From Nocardioides rubriscoriae (GTDB taxonomy: Bacteria; Actinomycetota; Actinomycetes; Propionibacteriales; Nocardioidaceae): a DNA stretch of 64,000 bases. This document shows, piece after piece, positions 53,044-61,674 of the stretch (its first letter is position 1; each line of letters begins with the position of its first letter). Both the position numbers and the translations under genes were made by a program. The stretch spans positions 17,400 to 81,399 of the forward strand of contig NZ_VIYJ01000014.1 of the NCBI RefSeq assembly GCF_008087085.1, given 5' to 3'. A model generated the notes under the pieces. That model saw only the letters and a program-made list of their open reading frames with translations. It ran no database searches and was not told the DNA's origin.

Positions 53044-53513
53044 GCGACCGACGCCGCCAGCGCCGCGGGGGTCCAGTGGTTGTCGAGCTCGAGGCCGCTG
53101 CGCCTGAAGAGCTGGGTGACCGGGCAGCGCCGCTCGGTCTCGCTGACCAGCTGCGCGAACTGGGCCGCGTCCGCGTCGGTCTCGACCGTGGCGCGCACGG
53201 TGACCTTGGCGAAGTTGGCGTTGCCCTCGGCGCCGCCGGCGATGACCGACGGGTCGAGGTCGCCGACCACCTCGAAGCGGGTGGCCCCGAGCGTGATGCC
53301 GAGGTCCTTCGCGACCAGGGCCGACGTCACCTGGTTGCACGAGCTGAGCGCGGCCAGCGCGTAGTAGAGCGGGCTCGGCGCGGCGTCCTGGCCACCGAAG
53401 GCCGGGAGCGCGTCGGAGGCGAAGTGGTGGCCGCCGGCCTCGATCGTCTGGGCCACACCGGCTCCGGTGGCGGTCACGGCGAACGGGACGGTGGACTTCG
53501 GGGTGGTGGCCAT
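53040..53513 (-). CDS. OsmC family peroxiredoxin-like protein
   Basis: 157 residues. The two catalytic Cys are in SSCNQVT (near 59) and RCPVTQLF (near 129), the OsmC/Ohr arrangement that reduces organic hydroperoxides. AGGAG precedes the ATG. The gap upstream holds an AT-rich inverted repeat that fits a MarR/OhrR-type operator, so it is probably peroxide-inducible. Confidence 0.88.
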   Translation of the reverse strand: MATTPKSTVPFAVTATGAGVAQTIEAGGHHFASDALPAFGGQDAAPSPLYYALAALSSCNQVTSALVAKDLGITLGATRFEVVGDLDPSVIAGGAEGNANFAKVTVRATVETDADAAQFAQLVSETERRCPVTQLFRRSGLELDNHWTPAALAASVA

Positions 53514-53548
53514 GGTGTCTCCTGGGAGTGAGGACCGCTGACGCGGTA

Positions 53549-53571
53549 ATGTCTATTCAGATACTAGACAT
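53549..53571. promoter_or_regulatory. AT-rich operator upstream of osmC
   Basis: ATGTCTA and TAGACAT arms around a 9-nt spacer, strikingly AT-rich in this genome, overlapping a minus-strand TAGTAT that could be the -10. The size and symmetry fit a MarR or OhrR-type repressor. Confidence 0.6.
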
Positions 53572-54143
53572 AAACGCAAGGCGGCGTCACCCGAAGGGCG
53601 ACCCGAACCGGCCGACGTACGCCACCTCGCAGGGCGCCTCGTGCGCACCCCCACCTCCCTCTCGGTCACGCGCCCGACGGCCACGCCCGTGGTCACGCGC
53701 CAGTGCGGCGGCACCTGCGCCTCCCGGGCCAGCCCGTCGTGGTCGAAGGCGGCGAACTGGTGGCACGACAGCCCGAGGTGGGCCGCCTGGACGGTGAGGT
53801 GTGCGACCGCCTGGCCCAGGTCGTAGGCGGCGTAGTCGGAGTAGGCGAGATCGAGATCCTCGCCGTCGGCCACCTGGTGGAGGGTGAAGACCAGCGCACC
53901 CGCGGCCGGGGCCCAGCGGCGGGTGCTGCCGGCGAGCAGGGCGACGTACGCCGCGTGCTCGGGCGTGCCGCGGCGCGCGACGAGGAAGGCCCACGGCTGG
54001 GAGTTGCCGGCCGACGGCGCCCACCGGGCGGCCTCGAGCAGGCTCGCCAGGTCGTCGTCGGGCACGACGTGGTCGGGGTCGAAGGCGCGGACGCTGCGGC
54101 GGTCGCGCAGCAGCGGGAGCAGGTCGGTCGCCCGGTCGGTCAT
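53553..54143 (-). CDS. Nitroreductase family protein, frameshifted 3' end
   Basis: 196 residues as read. FMN-binding nitroreductase: RDRRSVRAFDPDHVV, WAPSAGNSQPW near 43-53 and an AAYDLGQAVAHLTVQA helix. After about residue 163 the frame gives a basic tail (RTRRPARWRT) whereas the -1 frame continues as AHEAPCEVAYVGRFGSPFG to a stop at 53587, the natural ending. One G missing in a five-G run near 53653-53657 explains it. Real lesion or sequencing error. Confidence 0.75.
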   Translation of the reverse strand: MTDRATDLLPLLRDRRSVRAFDPDHVVPDDDLASLLEAARWAPSAGNSQPWAFLVARRGTPEHAAYVALLAGSTRRWAPAAGALVFTLHQVADGEDLDLAYSDYAAYDLGQAVAHLTVQAAHLGLSCHQFAAFDHDGLAREAQVPPHWRVTTGVAVGRVTEREVGVRTRRPARWRTSAGSGRPSGDAALRLCLVSE

Positions 54144-54190
54144 GACGGGCTCAACCGACGGGGGACTTCCCGGCTTCCCCGGTGGCGTCG

Positions 54191-54196
54191 TAGCGT
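54191..54196 (+). promoter_or_regulatory. -10 hexamer for leaderless 126-aa gene
   Basis: TAGCGT, 7 nt before GTG 54204. Confidence 0.38.
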
Positions 54197-54203
54197 TGCG
54201 GGG

Positions 54204-54584
54204 GTGAGGCGTCCGCACCAGAACGTGGCGACCGTGCTGGTCGATCCCACGATGCTGCGCGAGCTCGAGCTCGACCTGATGCCGCTCGACCTGTGGGTGT
54301 GGCCGGTCGCGACCGCCCCGATCTGCGCCGACGGCCCGCGCCAGGCCTTCCAGATGAGACGGCGCATGGTCGAGGCGCGCCGCGGCGCCTGGGACGACGC
54401 GGCCACGTGGTCGCCGGTCTGGATCGCCTTCGGCACCAGCTGGTACGCCGACGACGACCCGCTGCCCTGGGCCGCCCACGCGACGCTGTGGGACAAGCTG
54501 GCCGAGCACGCCGACCACGTCCGCTACCGCAAGGCCCTGGGCGGGGTCCCCAAGCTCGACCTCCCCCTGGACCGCGCCGGCTGA
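54204..54584 (+). CDS. Hypothetical protein
   Basis: 126 residues from GTG 54204. Rich in Trp (LWVWPVATAP, WIAFGTSWYADD, WAAHATLWDKL), without Cys clusters, signal or membrane segments. Not recognised. It is divergent from the nitroreductase gene and ends 29 bp before the carboxyltransferase gene, which has its own -10. Confidence 0.62.
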   Translation: MRRPHQNVATVLVDPTMLRELELDLMPLDLWVWPVATAPICADGPRQAFQMRRRMVEARRGAWDDAATWSPVWIAFGTSWYADDDPLPWAAHATLWDKLAEHADHVRYRKALGGVPKLDLPLDRAG

Positions 54585-54600
54585 GCGACCGTCCAGCCAC

Positions 54601-54606
54601 TAGCCT
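54601..54606 (+). promoter_or_regulatory. -10 hexamer for leaderless carboxyltransferase gene
   Basis: TAGCCT, 7 nt before ATG 54614. Confidence 0.4.
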
Positions 54607-54613
54607 GCGCGCC

Positions 54614-56107
54614 ATGCCGCGCCCCTCGCGACCCACCGCCGCCGACCTGATCTCGCTCGTCCTCGACGAGGGCTCGTGGTCGTCGTGGGACGTGCCGCCG
54701 GTGCGCCACGACGTCGACGAGGCGTACGCCGCCGAGCTGGCCGCCGCCGCCGAGAGGTCGGGGGTCGACGAGTCGGTCCTGACCGGCGAGGGCAGCCTGC
54801 GGGGCCGGCGGGTGGCGGCGATCGTCGGCGAGTTCGGCTTCCTGGCCGGGTCGATCGGGCGCGCGAGCGCCGACCGGATCGTGGCCGCCGTCGAGCGCGC
54901 GACCGCGGCCGGGCTGCCGCTGGTCGCCGCGCCGGTCAGTGGCGGCACCCGGATGCAGGAGGGCACGCCGGCGTTCGTGCAGATGGTGCGCATCTCGCAG
55001 GCGGTCGCGGCCCACAAGGCCGCAGGCCTGCCCTACCTGGTCTACCTGCGCCACCCCACCACCGGCGGCGTGATGGCGTCGTGGGGCTCGCTGGGCCACG
55101 TCACCGTCGCCGAGCCCGGCGCGCTGGTCGGCTTCCTGGGCCCGCGGGTCTACTCCGCGCTCTACGGCAAGGAGTTCCCCGAGGGCATCCAGACGTCGGA
55201 GAACCTCTACGCCCGCGGCATCATCGACGCCGTCCTGGCCATCGAGGAGATCCCCGACATCCTCGACCGGGCGCTGTCGGTGCTGATGGCGCCGCGCTCG
55301 GGGGTGCCCGTGGTGCCGGACCCGCCCGTCGACGTGGCGGACGACCCGGTCCCCGACGTCGACACCTGGGAGGCCGTCACCCGCTCACGCAGGCCGGAGC
55401 GGCCCGGCGTACGACGGCTGCTGAAGTACGCCGCCGCCGACGTCGTCCCCCTCAACGGCACCGGCCAGGGCGAGCAGGACCCCGGGCTGCTCATCGCGCT
55501 GGCGCGCTTCGGCCAGGCGCCGTGCGTCTTCCTCGGCCAGGACCGCCGCGGGCAGACGGCCGACCACCCGATGGGCCCGCAGGCGCTGCGGGAGGCCCGG
55601 CGCGGTTTTCGCCTCGCCAGTGAGCTCGGCCTGCCGCTGGTCACGGTGATCGACACCCAGGGCGCCGCCCTGTCACCCGAGGCCGAGAACGGCGGCCTGG
55701 CCGGCGAGATCGCCCGCTGCCTGGCCGAGCTCGTCTCGTTGCCCGCGCCGACGCTGTGCCTGATGCTCGGCGAGGGCAACGGCGGCGGCGCGCTCGCCTT
55801 CCTGCCCGCCGACCGCGTCGTCGCGGCGCAGCACGCCTGGCTCTCGCCACTGCCCCCCGAGGGCGCGTCGGCCATCGTCCACCGCGACCTCGACCACGCC
55901 CCCGAGATGGCGCGCCGCCAGCAGGTCCGCGCGATCGACCTGCACCGCCTCGGCGTGGTCGACCGGATCGTGCGGGAGCGCCCCGACGCCGCCGACGAGC
56001 CCGAGGCCTTCTGCCAGCGCGTCGGCGCGGTCCTCGACCACGAGCTGCTGGCCCTGCTGCGCTCCGGCCCCGGCTCCCCCGCCGACCGGGCCCGGCGCTA
56101 CGTGTGA
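54614..56107 (+). CDS. Acyl-CoA carboxyltransferase-like protein (fused alpha/beta)
   Basis: 497 residues containing both halves of a carboxyltransferase. The beta half (to about 240) has FGFLAGSIGRASADRI, VSGGTRMQEGTPAF and TTGGVMASWGSLGH; the alpha half has DTQGAALSPEAENGG and LMLGEGNGGGALA. No zinc ribbon. Such single-chain proteins transfer carboxyl groups from biotin to acyl-CoA in AccA/D-type complexes. No biotin carboxylase is nearby, so the partner must be encoded elsewhere. Confidence 0.85.
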   Translation: MPRPSRPTAADLISLVLDEGSWSSWDVPPVRHDVDEAYAAELAAAAERSGVDESVLTGEGSLRGRRVAAIVGEFGFLAGSIGRASADRIVAAVERATAAGLPLVAAPVSGGTRMQEGTPAFVQMVRISQAVAAHKAAGLPYLVYLRHPTTGGVMASWGSLGHVTVAEPGALVGFLGPRVYSALYGKEFPEGIQTSENLYARGIIDAVLAIEEIPDILDRALSVLMAPRSGVPVVPDPPVDVADDPVPDVDTWEAVTRSRRPERPGVRRLLKYAAADVVPLNGTGQGEQDPGLLIALARFGQAPCVFLGQDRRGQTADHPMGPQALREARRGFRLASELGLPLVTVIDTQGAALSPEAENGGLAGEIARCLAELVSLPAPTLCLMLGEGNGGGALAFLPADRVVAAQHAWLSPLPPEGASAIVHRDLDHAPEMARRQQVRAIDLHRLGVVDRIVRERPDAADEPEAFCQRVGAVLDHELLALLRSGPGSPADRARRYV

Positions 56108-56120
56108 ACGCCGGCCCGCC

Positions 56121-56194
56121 GCTGTAACTCACCGTTACAAGCACTTCCCCACCGGTCTACGGGTGGGGAAGTGCACGTAACGGTGAGTTACAGC
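56121..56194. repeat. 74-bp nested palindrome, copy 2
   Basis: Outer arms GCTGTAACTCACCGTTAC and its complement (56121-56138, 56177-56194) enclose inner arms GCACTTCCCCACC and GGTGGGGAAGTGC. Same length and layout as 43855-43928, with one exchanged loop base pair. Lies 14 bp after the carboxyltransferase stop. Confidence 0.87.
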
Positions 56195-56224
56195 CGGGGC
56201 GGCCCAACCACGCACGACAAGAAC

Positions 56225-56238
56225 TAGAACCTGTTCTA
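56225..56238. promoter_or_regulatory. KstR-type operator upstream of the SDR gene
   Basis: TAGAACCTGTTCTA matches the KstR consensus TnnAACnnGTTnnA at every fixed position and is fully palindromic. It overlaps the -10 TACTGT at 56237-56242, so repression is the expected effect. Confidence 0.65.
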
Positions 56239-56242
56239 CTGT
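56237..56242 (+). promoter_or_regulatory. -10 hexamer for leaderless SDR gene
   Basis: TACTGT, 6 nt before ATG 56249, overlapping the KstR-type operator. Confidence 0.45.
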
Positions 56243-56248
56243 GCACCC

Positions 56249-57061
56249 ATGACCCGGACGTACGTCGTCAGCGGCGCGGCCAGCGGCATCGGCGCGGCCA
56301 CCACCACCCTCCTGCGTGCCCAGGGGCACCGGGTGGTGACCGTCGACCTCCACGACGCCGACGTGGTCGCCGACCTCGCGACCCCGGCCGGCCGCCAGAC
56401 CGCCGTCGCCGGCGTGCAGGCGCTGGCCGACGTGGTGCACGGCGTGGTGCCGGCGGCGGGGATCGCCGGCATCACGGGGGTCGACCCGGCGCGGCTGATG
56501 TCGGTCAACTTCTTCGGGGCGGTGGGGCTGGTGCGCGGGCTGCACCCCCAGCTCGCGGCGGCCGGCCGCGACGGCGGCGCCTCGGTGGTGCTGGTGGCGT
56601 CCAACTCGATCACCGGGATGCCCGGCTGGACCGTCGGGCCGGCTGCCGCCTGCCTGCGCGAGGACGAGGCCGAGGCGCGCGCGCTCGCCGCGGAGGTCGA
56701 GGCCGTGATGGTCTACCCCGCCAGCAAGGCCGCCCTGGCCTGGTGGGCCCGCCGCGAGGGCGTCAAGGCCGAGTGGATCGGCGCCGGCATCCGGCTCAAC
56801 TCGGTCGCCCCCGGCAAGGTCGCCACCGCGATGACCGAGCAGATCGACGCCGACCCCGTGTTCGGCCCGTTGCAGCGCGACTACCCGACCGCGATCGGCC
56901 GCGACGGTCGCGCCGATGAGGTGGCGGCCCCGATCGGCTTCCTGCTCTCCGACGCCGCGTCCCTCATGGTCGGGACGTGCCTGTACGTCGACGGCGGCAC
57001 CGACGCGATCCTGCACCCCCTCTCCCCCGAGGGCTGGGCCGTCGGCCCGGTCGAGGTCTGA
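56249..57061 (+). CDS. SDR, 3-alpha-hydroxysteroid dehydrogenase/carbonyl reductase-like
   Basis: 270 residues. Cofactor motif GAASGIG (9-15) with Asp in TVDLHDADVVADL, and catalytic YPASK near 155-159. The layout, with a long insert before the Tyr (ACLREDEAEARALAAEVEAVM), resembles Comamonas HsdA-type 3-alpha-hydroxysteroid dehydrogenases. The C-terminal VDGGTDAILHP fits the same group. A KstR-type site in the promoter supports a steroid-related role. Confidence 0.83.
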   Translation: MTRTYVVSGAASGIGAATTTLLRAQGHRVVTVDLHDADVVADLATPAGRQTAVAGVQALADVVHGVVPAAGIAGITGVDPARLMSVNFFGAVGLVRGLHPQLAAAGRDGGASVVLVASNSITGMPGWTVGPAAACLREDEAEARALAAEVEAVMVYPASKAALAWWARREGVKAEWIGAGIRLNSVAPGKVATAMTEQIDADPVFGPLQRDYPTAIGRDGRADEVAAPIGFLLSDAASLMVGTCLYVDGGTDAILHPLSPEGWAVGPVEV

Positions 57062-57172
57062 GGGCTCCTCCTACCTACCGGGAGCGGCCGGAGGTGCTCT
57101 GGAGAGGTCGACGCACGCGGTCTCTGCGCCCGTCTCACCCCTGGGTTCTGGTGAGCTCATCCGACCTCGCAG

Positions 57173-57220
57173 GGTCGTCCGCCCCCGGGTGAGCCTGGGC
57201 TCACGCTCAGGCGGACGACC
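57173..57220. terminator. Nested palindrome between the SDR and E2 genes
   Basis: GGTCGTCCGCC (57173-57183) pairs with GGCGGACGACC (57210-57220), with an inner GTGAGCC/GGCTCAC hairpin. The outer arms share a core with the palindrome at 48197-48246. Between convergent genes, so a two-way terminator is possible. The rest of the 57062-57237 gap has another TCACC/GGTGA repeat and no gene. Confidence 0.55.
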
Positions 57221-57237
57221 GCGCGTCGTCGACCGGC

Positions 57238-58671
57238 CTAGAACAGCAGGGCGCTGGCGGGGTCCTCGAGGATGCCGGCGACGTCGGCGAGGAAGCGCGA
57301 GCCCTTCTCGCCGTCGATGTGGCGGTGGTCGAAGCTGAGCGCGAGCGTGGTCACGTGGCGCACCGCGATCTCGTCGACGCCGTCGCGGGTGACGACCCAG
57401 GGCTGCTTCCTGATCGCCCCGAAGCACAGGATCGCCGACTCGCCGGGGTTGATGATCGGGGTGCCGGCGTCGACGCCGAAGACGCCGACGTTGGTGATCG
57501 TGAACGTGCCGCCGGCCATCTCGGCCGGCTGGGTGCGACCTTCGCGGGCCGTGGCGGTCAGGGCGCCGAGGGCCTCGGCGAGCTCGAGCAGCGAGAGCCC
57601 GTCGGCGTCCTTGACGTTGGGCACGACCAGGCCGCGCGGGGTCGCGGCGGCGATGCCGAGGTTGACGTAGTGCTTGTAGACGACCTCCTGGGCCGCGTCG
57701 TCCCAGAACGAGTTGATCTCAGGGGTACGCCGCAGCGCCAGCAGCACGGCCTTGGCCAGCACCAGCAGCGGGCTGACCTTGACGTCGCGCAGCTCGCGGT
57801 GCTTCTTGAGCCGGTCGACGAGCTCGACGGTCGCGGTCGCGTCGAGGGTGACCCACTCGGTGACGTGGGGCGCGGTGAACGCCGAGCCCACCATCGCGCC
57901 GGCCATCATCTTGCGCACGCCCTTGATCGGCTCGCGGGTCTCGCGCTCACCGGGGATCACGAGGGCACGGGGCGCCGGGGTCTCGAGGCTCGCTGCGCTC
58001 GCACCTCGACCACCGTTGGCGGCGGCGTGGACGTCGTCGCGCGTGACGGTGCCGTGGGGCCCGGACGCAGCACAGCCGGCGAGGTCGACCCCGAGGTCCT
58101 TGGCCAACTTGCGCACCGGTGGCTTGGCCAGCACCCGGGCGTGGGCGGGCGAGAGCGGGGTGACCGAGCGCGCGGGCACGGCCTCCTCGGGCTCGGCGGC
58201 CTCGACCAGCGGCGAGGCCAGTCCGGTCTCGAACGACGCCTGGGTCTGGATGTGGGTGGCGAGAGCACCGCTCGCGACCTTGCGGGCGCGACGGGTCGGG
58301 CCACGGTCGGCCTTGTTGCGTCCGACCAGGCTCTCGCCCTCGCCGCCACCGCTGGCGGCGGGGTTGGACAGGTCGATCACCATGTCGGCGACAGGCGGGG
58401 TCTCGACAGGCTCGACCACCGGCACGGCCGAGGCCACGTCGGCGCCGATGCGGATGATCGGGGTGCCGACGGCGACGGTCTCGCCCTCGGCGACCAGCAG
58501 CGCGGTGACCTCGCCGGCGTAGGGGGAGGGCAGCTCGACCAGCGACTTGGCGGTCTCGATCTCGACGACGATGTCGTTGACGGCGACGACGTCGCCGACC
58601 TTGACCTTCCACGTCACGATCTCGGCCTCGATCAGGCCCTCACCGACGTCGGGGAGGAGGTACTCGGGCAT
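57238..58671 (-). CDS. Dihydrolipoamide acyltransferase (2-oxoacid dehydrogenase E2)
   Basis: 477 residues. One lipoyl domain with Lys42 in EIETAKSLVEL, an E1/E3-binding domain near 172-210 (VRKLAKDLGVDLAGC, GTVTRDDV), and a catalytic domain ending SFDHRHIDGEKG near 448. Long Ala/Pro linkers contain two copies of the palindromic repeat family. It forms the core of the complex with E1beta and E1alpha genes upstream. Branched-chain or pyruvate specificity cannot be settled. Confidence 0.92.
   Translation of the reverse strand: MPEYLLPDVGEGLIEAEIVTWKVKVGDVVAVNDIVVEIETAKSLVELPSPYAGEVTALLVAEGETVAVGTPIIRIGADVASAVPVVEPVETPPVADMVIDLSNPAASGGGEGESLVGRNKADRGPTRRARKVASGALATHIQTQASFETGLASPLVEAAEPEEAVPARSVTPLSPAHARVLAKPPVRKLAKDLGVDLAGCAASGPHGTVTRDDVHAAANGGRGASAASLETPAPRALVIPGERETREPIKGVRKMMAGAMVGSAFTAPHVTEWVTLDATATVELVDRLKKHRELRDVKVSPLLVLAKAVLLALRRTPEINSFWDDAAQEVVYKHYVNLGIAAATPRGLVVPNVKDADGLSLLELAEALGALTATAREGRTQPAEMAGGTFTITNVGVFGVDAGTPIINPGESAILCFGAIRKQPWVVTRDGVDEIAVRHVTTLALSFDHRHIDGEKGSRFLADVAGILEDPASALLF
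57979..58014. repeat. Palindromic repeat in the E2 linker
   Basis: GGTCTCGAGGCTCG through CACCTCGACCACC, in phase within the linker that precedes the E2 catalytic domain; encodes an Ala/Ser-rich stretch. A short relative (GGTCTCGACAGGCTCG) lies in the lipoyl linker at 58399-58420. Confidence 0.7.
58399..58420. repeat. Short relative of the palindromic repeat in the E2 gene
   Basis: GGTCTCGACAGGCTCGACC-type sequence in the linker after the lipoyl domain, encoding VVEPVETPP. Shares both ends with the repeat at 57979-58014 but lacks the middle. Confidence 0.5.
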
Positions 58672-58674
58672 CGC

Positions 58675-59664
<990 letters not shown>

Positions 59665-59665
59665 C

Positions 59666-60826
59666 TCAGTGGCTCCCCTCGAACGACGCGTGGTAGGCCG
59701 CGAAGCCCTCGCGCTGGGCGCGCAGCTCGTCGGTCTCGTCGGCGTAGACGTGCTCGAACATCGCGCCGGGCTGCGGGTCGGGCAGGGCCTTGCAGCCCTC
59801 GCGCAGGGTGTGGCCGAGCTCGTCGGCCTCGGCGGCGATGTCGGCCATGAAGGAGTCGTCGACCAGGCCGTTGCGACGCAGGTAGACCTCGACGCGGGCG
59901 ATGGGGTCCTTGAGCTTCCAGCTCTCGACGTCGTCGGAGAGCCGGTAGCGCGTCGGGTCGTCGGTGGTCGTGTGGGCGCCCATCCGGTAGGTGTAGGCCT
60001 CGACGAGGGTCGGGCCCTGGCCGTCGCGGGCGCGCTGCAGCGCGGCCTGCGTCACGGCGTACGTCGCGAGGACGTCGTTGCCGTCGACGCGCACGCCGGG
60101 GAAGCCGAAGCCCAGAGCCCTCTGGTAGAGCGGGATCCGGGTCTGGCGCTCGATCGGCTCGGAGATCGCCCACTGGTTGTTCTGGCAGAAGAACACGACC
60201 GGTGCGTTGTAGGACGCGGCGAAGATGAAGGCCTCGTTGACGTCGCCCTGGCTGCTGGCGCCGTCGCCGAAGTGGGCGACGACCGCGGTGTCGCGCGCGG
60301 GGTCGCCCGTGCCGACGTCGCCGTCGCGCTGCACGCCCATGGCGTAGCCGGTCGCGTGCAGGCACTGGGCGCCGATGACGATCGTGTAGAGCGCGAAGTT
60401 GAACTCCGAGGGGTCCCAGTCGCCGTGGTCGACGCCGCGGAAGAGCCCGAGCTGCTTGAGCGGGTCGACGCCGCGGCAGTAGGCGACGCCGTGCTCGCGG
60501 TAGGTCGGGAAGACGTAGTCCTGGGGGCGCAGCGCGCGACCGCAGCCGATCTGGGCGGCCTCCTGGCCCAGCAGCTGCGCCCAGATGCCGAGCTCGCCGT
60601 GGCGCTGCAGGGCGGTGGCCTCGGTGTCGATGCGCCGGGTCAGGACCATGTCGCGGTAGAAGCCGCGCAGCTGCTCGGCGGAGAAGTCGAGGTCGAACTC
60701 GGGGTGGTGCACACGCTCGCCCTCGGGCGTCAGCAGCTGCACGAGCTCGGGGCCGCCGTCGCTCTGACTGGGTCCGAAGACCTCGACCAGGTCGGGCCCG
60801 AAGGTCGGGTCAGGGGGTGCGTTCAT
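59666..60826 (-). CDS. 2-oxoacid dehydrogenase E1 alpha subunit
   Basis: 386 residues. Thiamine pyrophosphate motif GDGASSQGDVNEAFIFA near 186-202, ending near NNQWAIS, and the phosphorylation-loop-like YRMGAHTTTDDPTRY. AAGGAG precedes the ATG. First gene of E1alpha-E1beta-E2. By overall look it is closer to branched-chain (2-oxoisovalerate) or acetoin-type E1alpha than to the single-chain AceE, but pyruvate remains possible. Confidence 0.93.
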   Translation of the reverse strand: MNAPPDPTFGPDLVEVFGPSQSDGGPELVQLLTPEGERVHHPEFDLDFSAEQLRGFYRDMVLTRRIDTEATALQRHGELGIWAQLLGQEAAQIGCGRALRPQDYVFPTYREHGVAYCRGVDPLKQLGLFRGVDHGDWDPSEFNFALYTIVIGAQCLHATGYAMGVQRDGDVGTGDPARDTAVVAHFGDGASSQGDVNEAFIFAASYNAPVVFFCQNNQWAISEPIERQTRIPLYQRALGFGFPGVRVDGNDVLATYAVTQAALQRARDGQGPTLVEAYTYRMGAHTTTDDPTRYRLSDDVESWKLKDPIARVEVYLRRNGLVDDSFMADIAAEADELGHTLREGCKALPDPQPGAMFEHVYADETDELRAQREGFAAYHASFEGSH

Positions 60827-60989
60827 CTCACGGCTCCTTGTCGTCGCCCGACCGCGGGGTCTCCGCACCGGGTGGCTCGGCCCGAGGGGCCGCGGGTCGT
60901 TCCGCAGGGGTGGCGCGGCTGTGACCCGGGACACAATCGGGATGCGGGACAACGTACCGTCGGGTGGCGCACGGTCGCCAACCGAGCCC

Positions 60990-60995
60990 TACCCT
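60990..60995 (+). promoter_or_regulatory. -10 hexamer for leaderless SRPBCC gene
   Basis: TACCCT, 6 nt before ATG 61002. Confidence 0.4.
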
Positions 60996-61001
60996 GGCGC
61001 C

Positions 61002-61484
61002 ATGGCCACCACCTCGACCGACCGGAAGTCCGCCAAGAACCGCTCGGCCACCACCACCGTCGCCGCCCCGCCCGCCACGGTCTTCGCGATCCTCGCCGAC
61101 CCCCGCCAGCATCCGCGCATCGACGGCTCGGGCACCGTCACGGGCTCGATCTCCGGCCCCGAGCGGCTCGAGCTCGGCTCGGAGTTCGGCATGACGATGA
61201 AGCAGGGCGCGCCGTACAAGATCAAGAACCGCGTGGTCGAGTACGAGCCCGACCGCCTCATCGCGTGGCGCCACATGGGTCAGCACCGCTGGCGCTACGA
61301 GCTGACCCCCACGGCCGACGGCGGCACCGAGGTCACCGAGACCTGGGACCTGTCGCACTACCCCGCGATCGGCCGCTCCGCCCTCAGTGCCCTGTTCGGC
61401 AGCAAGACCCAGCAGGCCATCGAGGCCACCCTGGTCAAGCTCAAGCAGGCCGCCGAGGCCGACGCCGCCCACCCGCCCGCCTAG
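61002..61484 (+). CDS. SRPBCC (polyketide cyclase-like) family protein
   Basis: 160 residues. The START/SRPBCC pattern is clear: TVAAPPATVFAILADPRQHP at about 22-41, a central beta sheet (RLIAWRHMGQHRWRYELTP) and a C-terminal helix after YPAIGRSALS. It forms a hydrophobic pocket protein; ligand unknown. Divergent from the 2-oxoacid dehydrogenase operon with 175 bp between starts. Confidence 0.85.
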   Translation: MATTSTDRKSAKNRSATTTVAAPPATVFAILADPRQHPRIDGSGTVTGSISGPERLELGSEFGMTMKQGAPYKIKNRVVEYEPDRLIAWRHMGQHRWRYELTPTADGGTEVTETWDLSHYPAIGRSALSALFGSKTQQAIEATLVKLKQAAEADAAHPPA

Positions 61485-61527
61485 GCTGGGAAGCGCCCGC
61501 TCCGGGGCGACGAGACGGGAGGCCACC

Positions 61528-61674
61528 GTGGACTGGTGGATGTGGTTGGTGCTGGTGCTGGTGATCGCGGCCGCGGCCGTCGGGGGCCTGCTCGCACTGC
61601 AGGCCCGACGTCGACGCGGGGGCGTGATCGTCGGTGGCGCCGCCCCGCGCCGCAAGAGCGGGGGCTCGTCGTGA
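61528..61674 (+). CDS. Short single-helix membrane protein
   Basis: 48 residues from a GTG 6 nt after GGGAGG: DWWMWLVLVLVIAAAAVGGL, a membrane helix, then a basic Arg/Lys tail (RRRRGG, PRRKSGG). It overlaps the PRC-barrel gene by 4 bp (GTGA), so it is probably a real co-translated partner of the two PRC-barrel proteins. Confidence 0.68.
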   Translation: MDWWMWLVLVLVIAAAAVGGLLALQARRRRGGVIVGGAAPRRKSGGSS

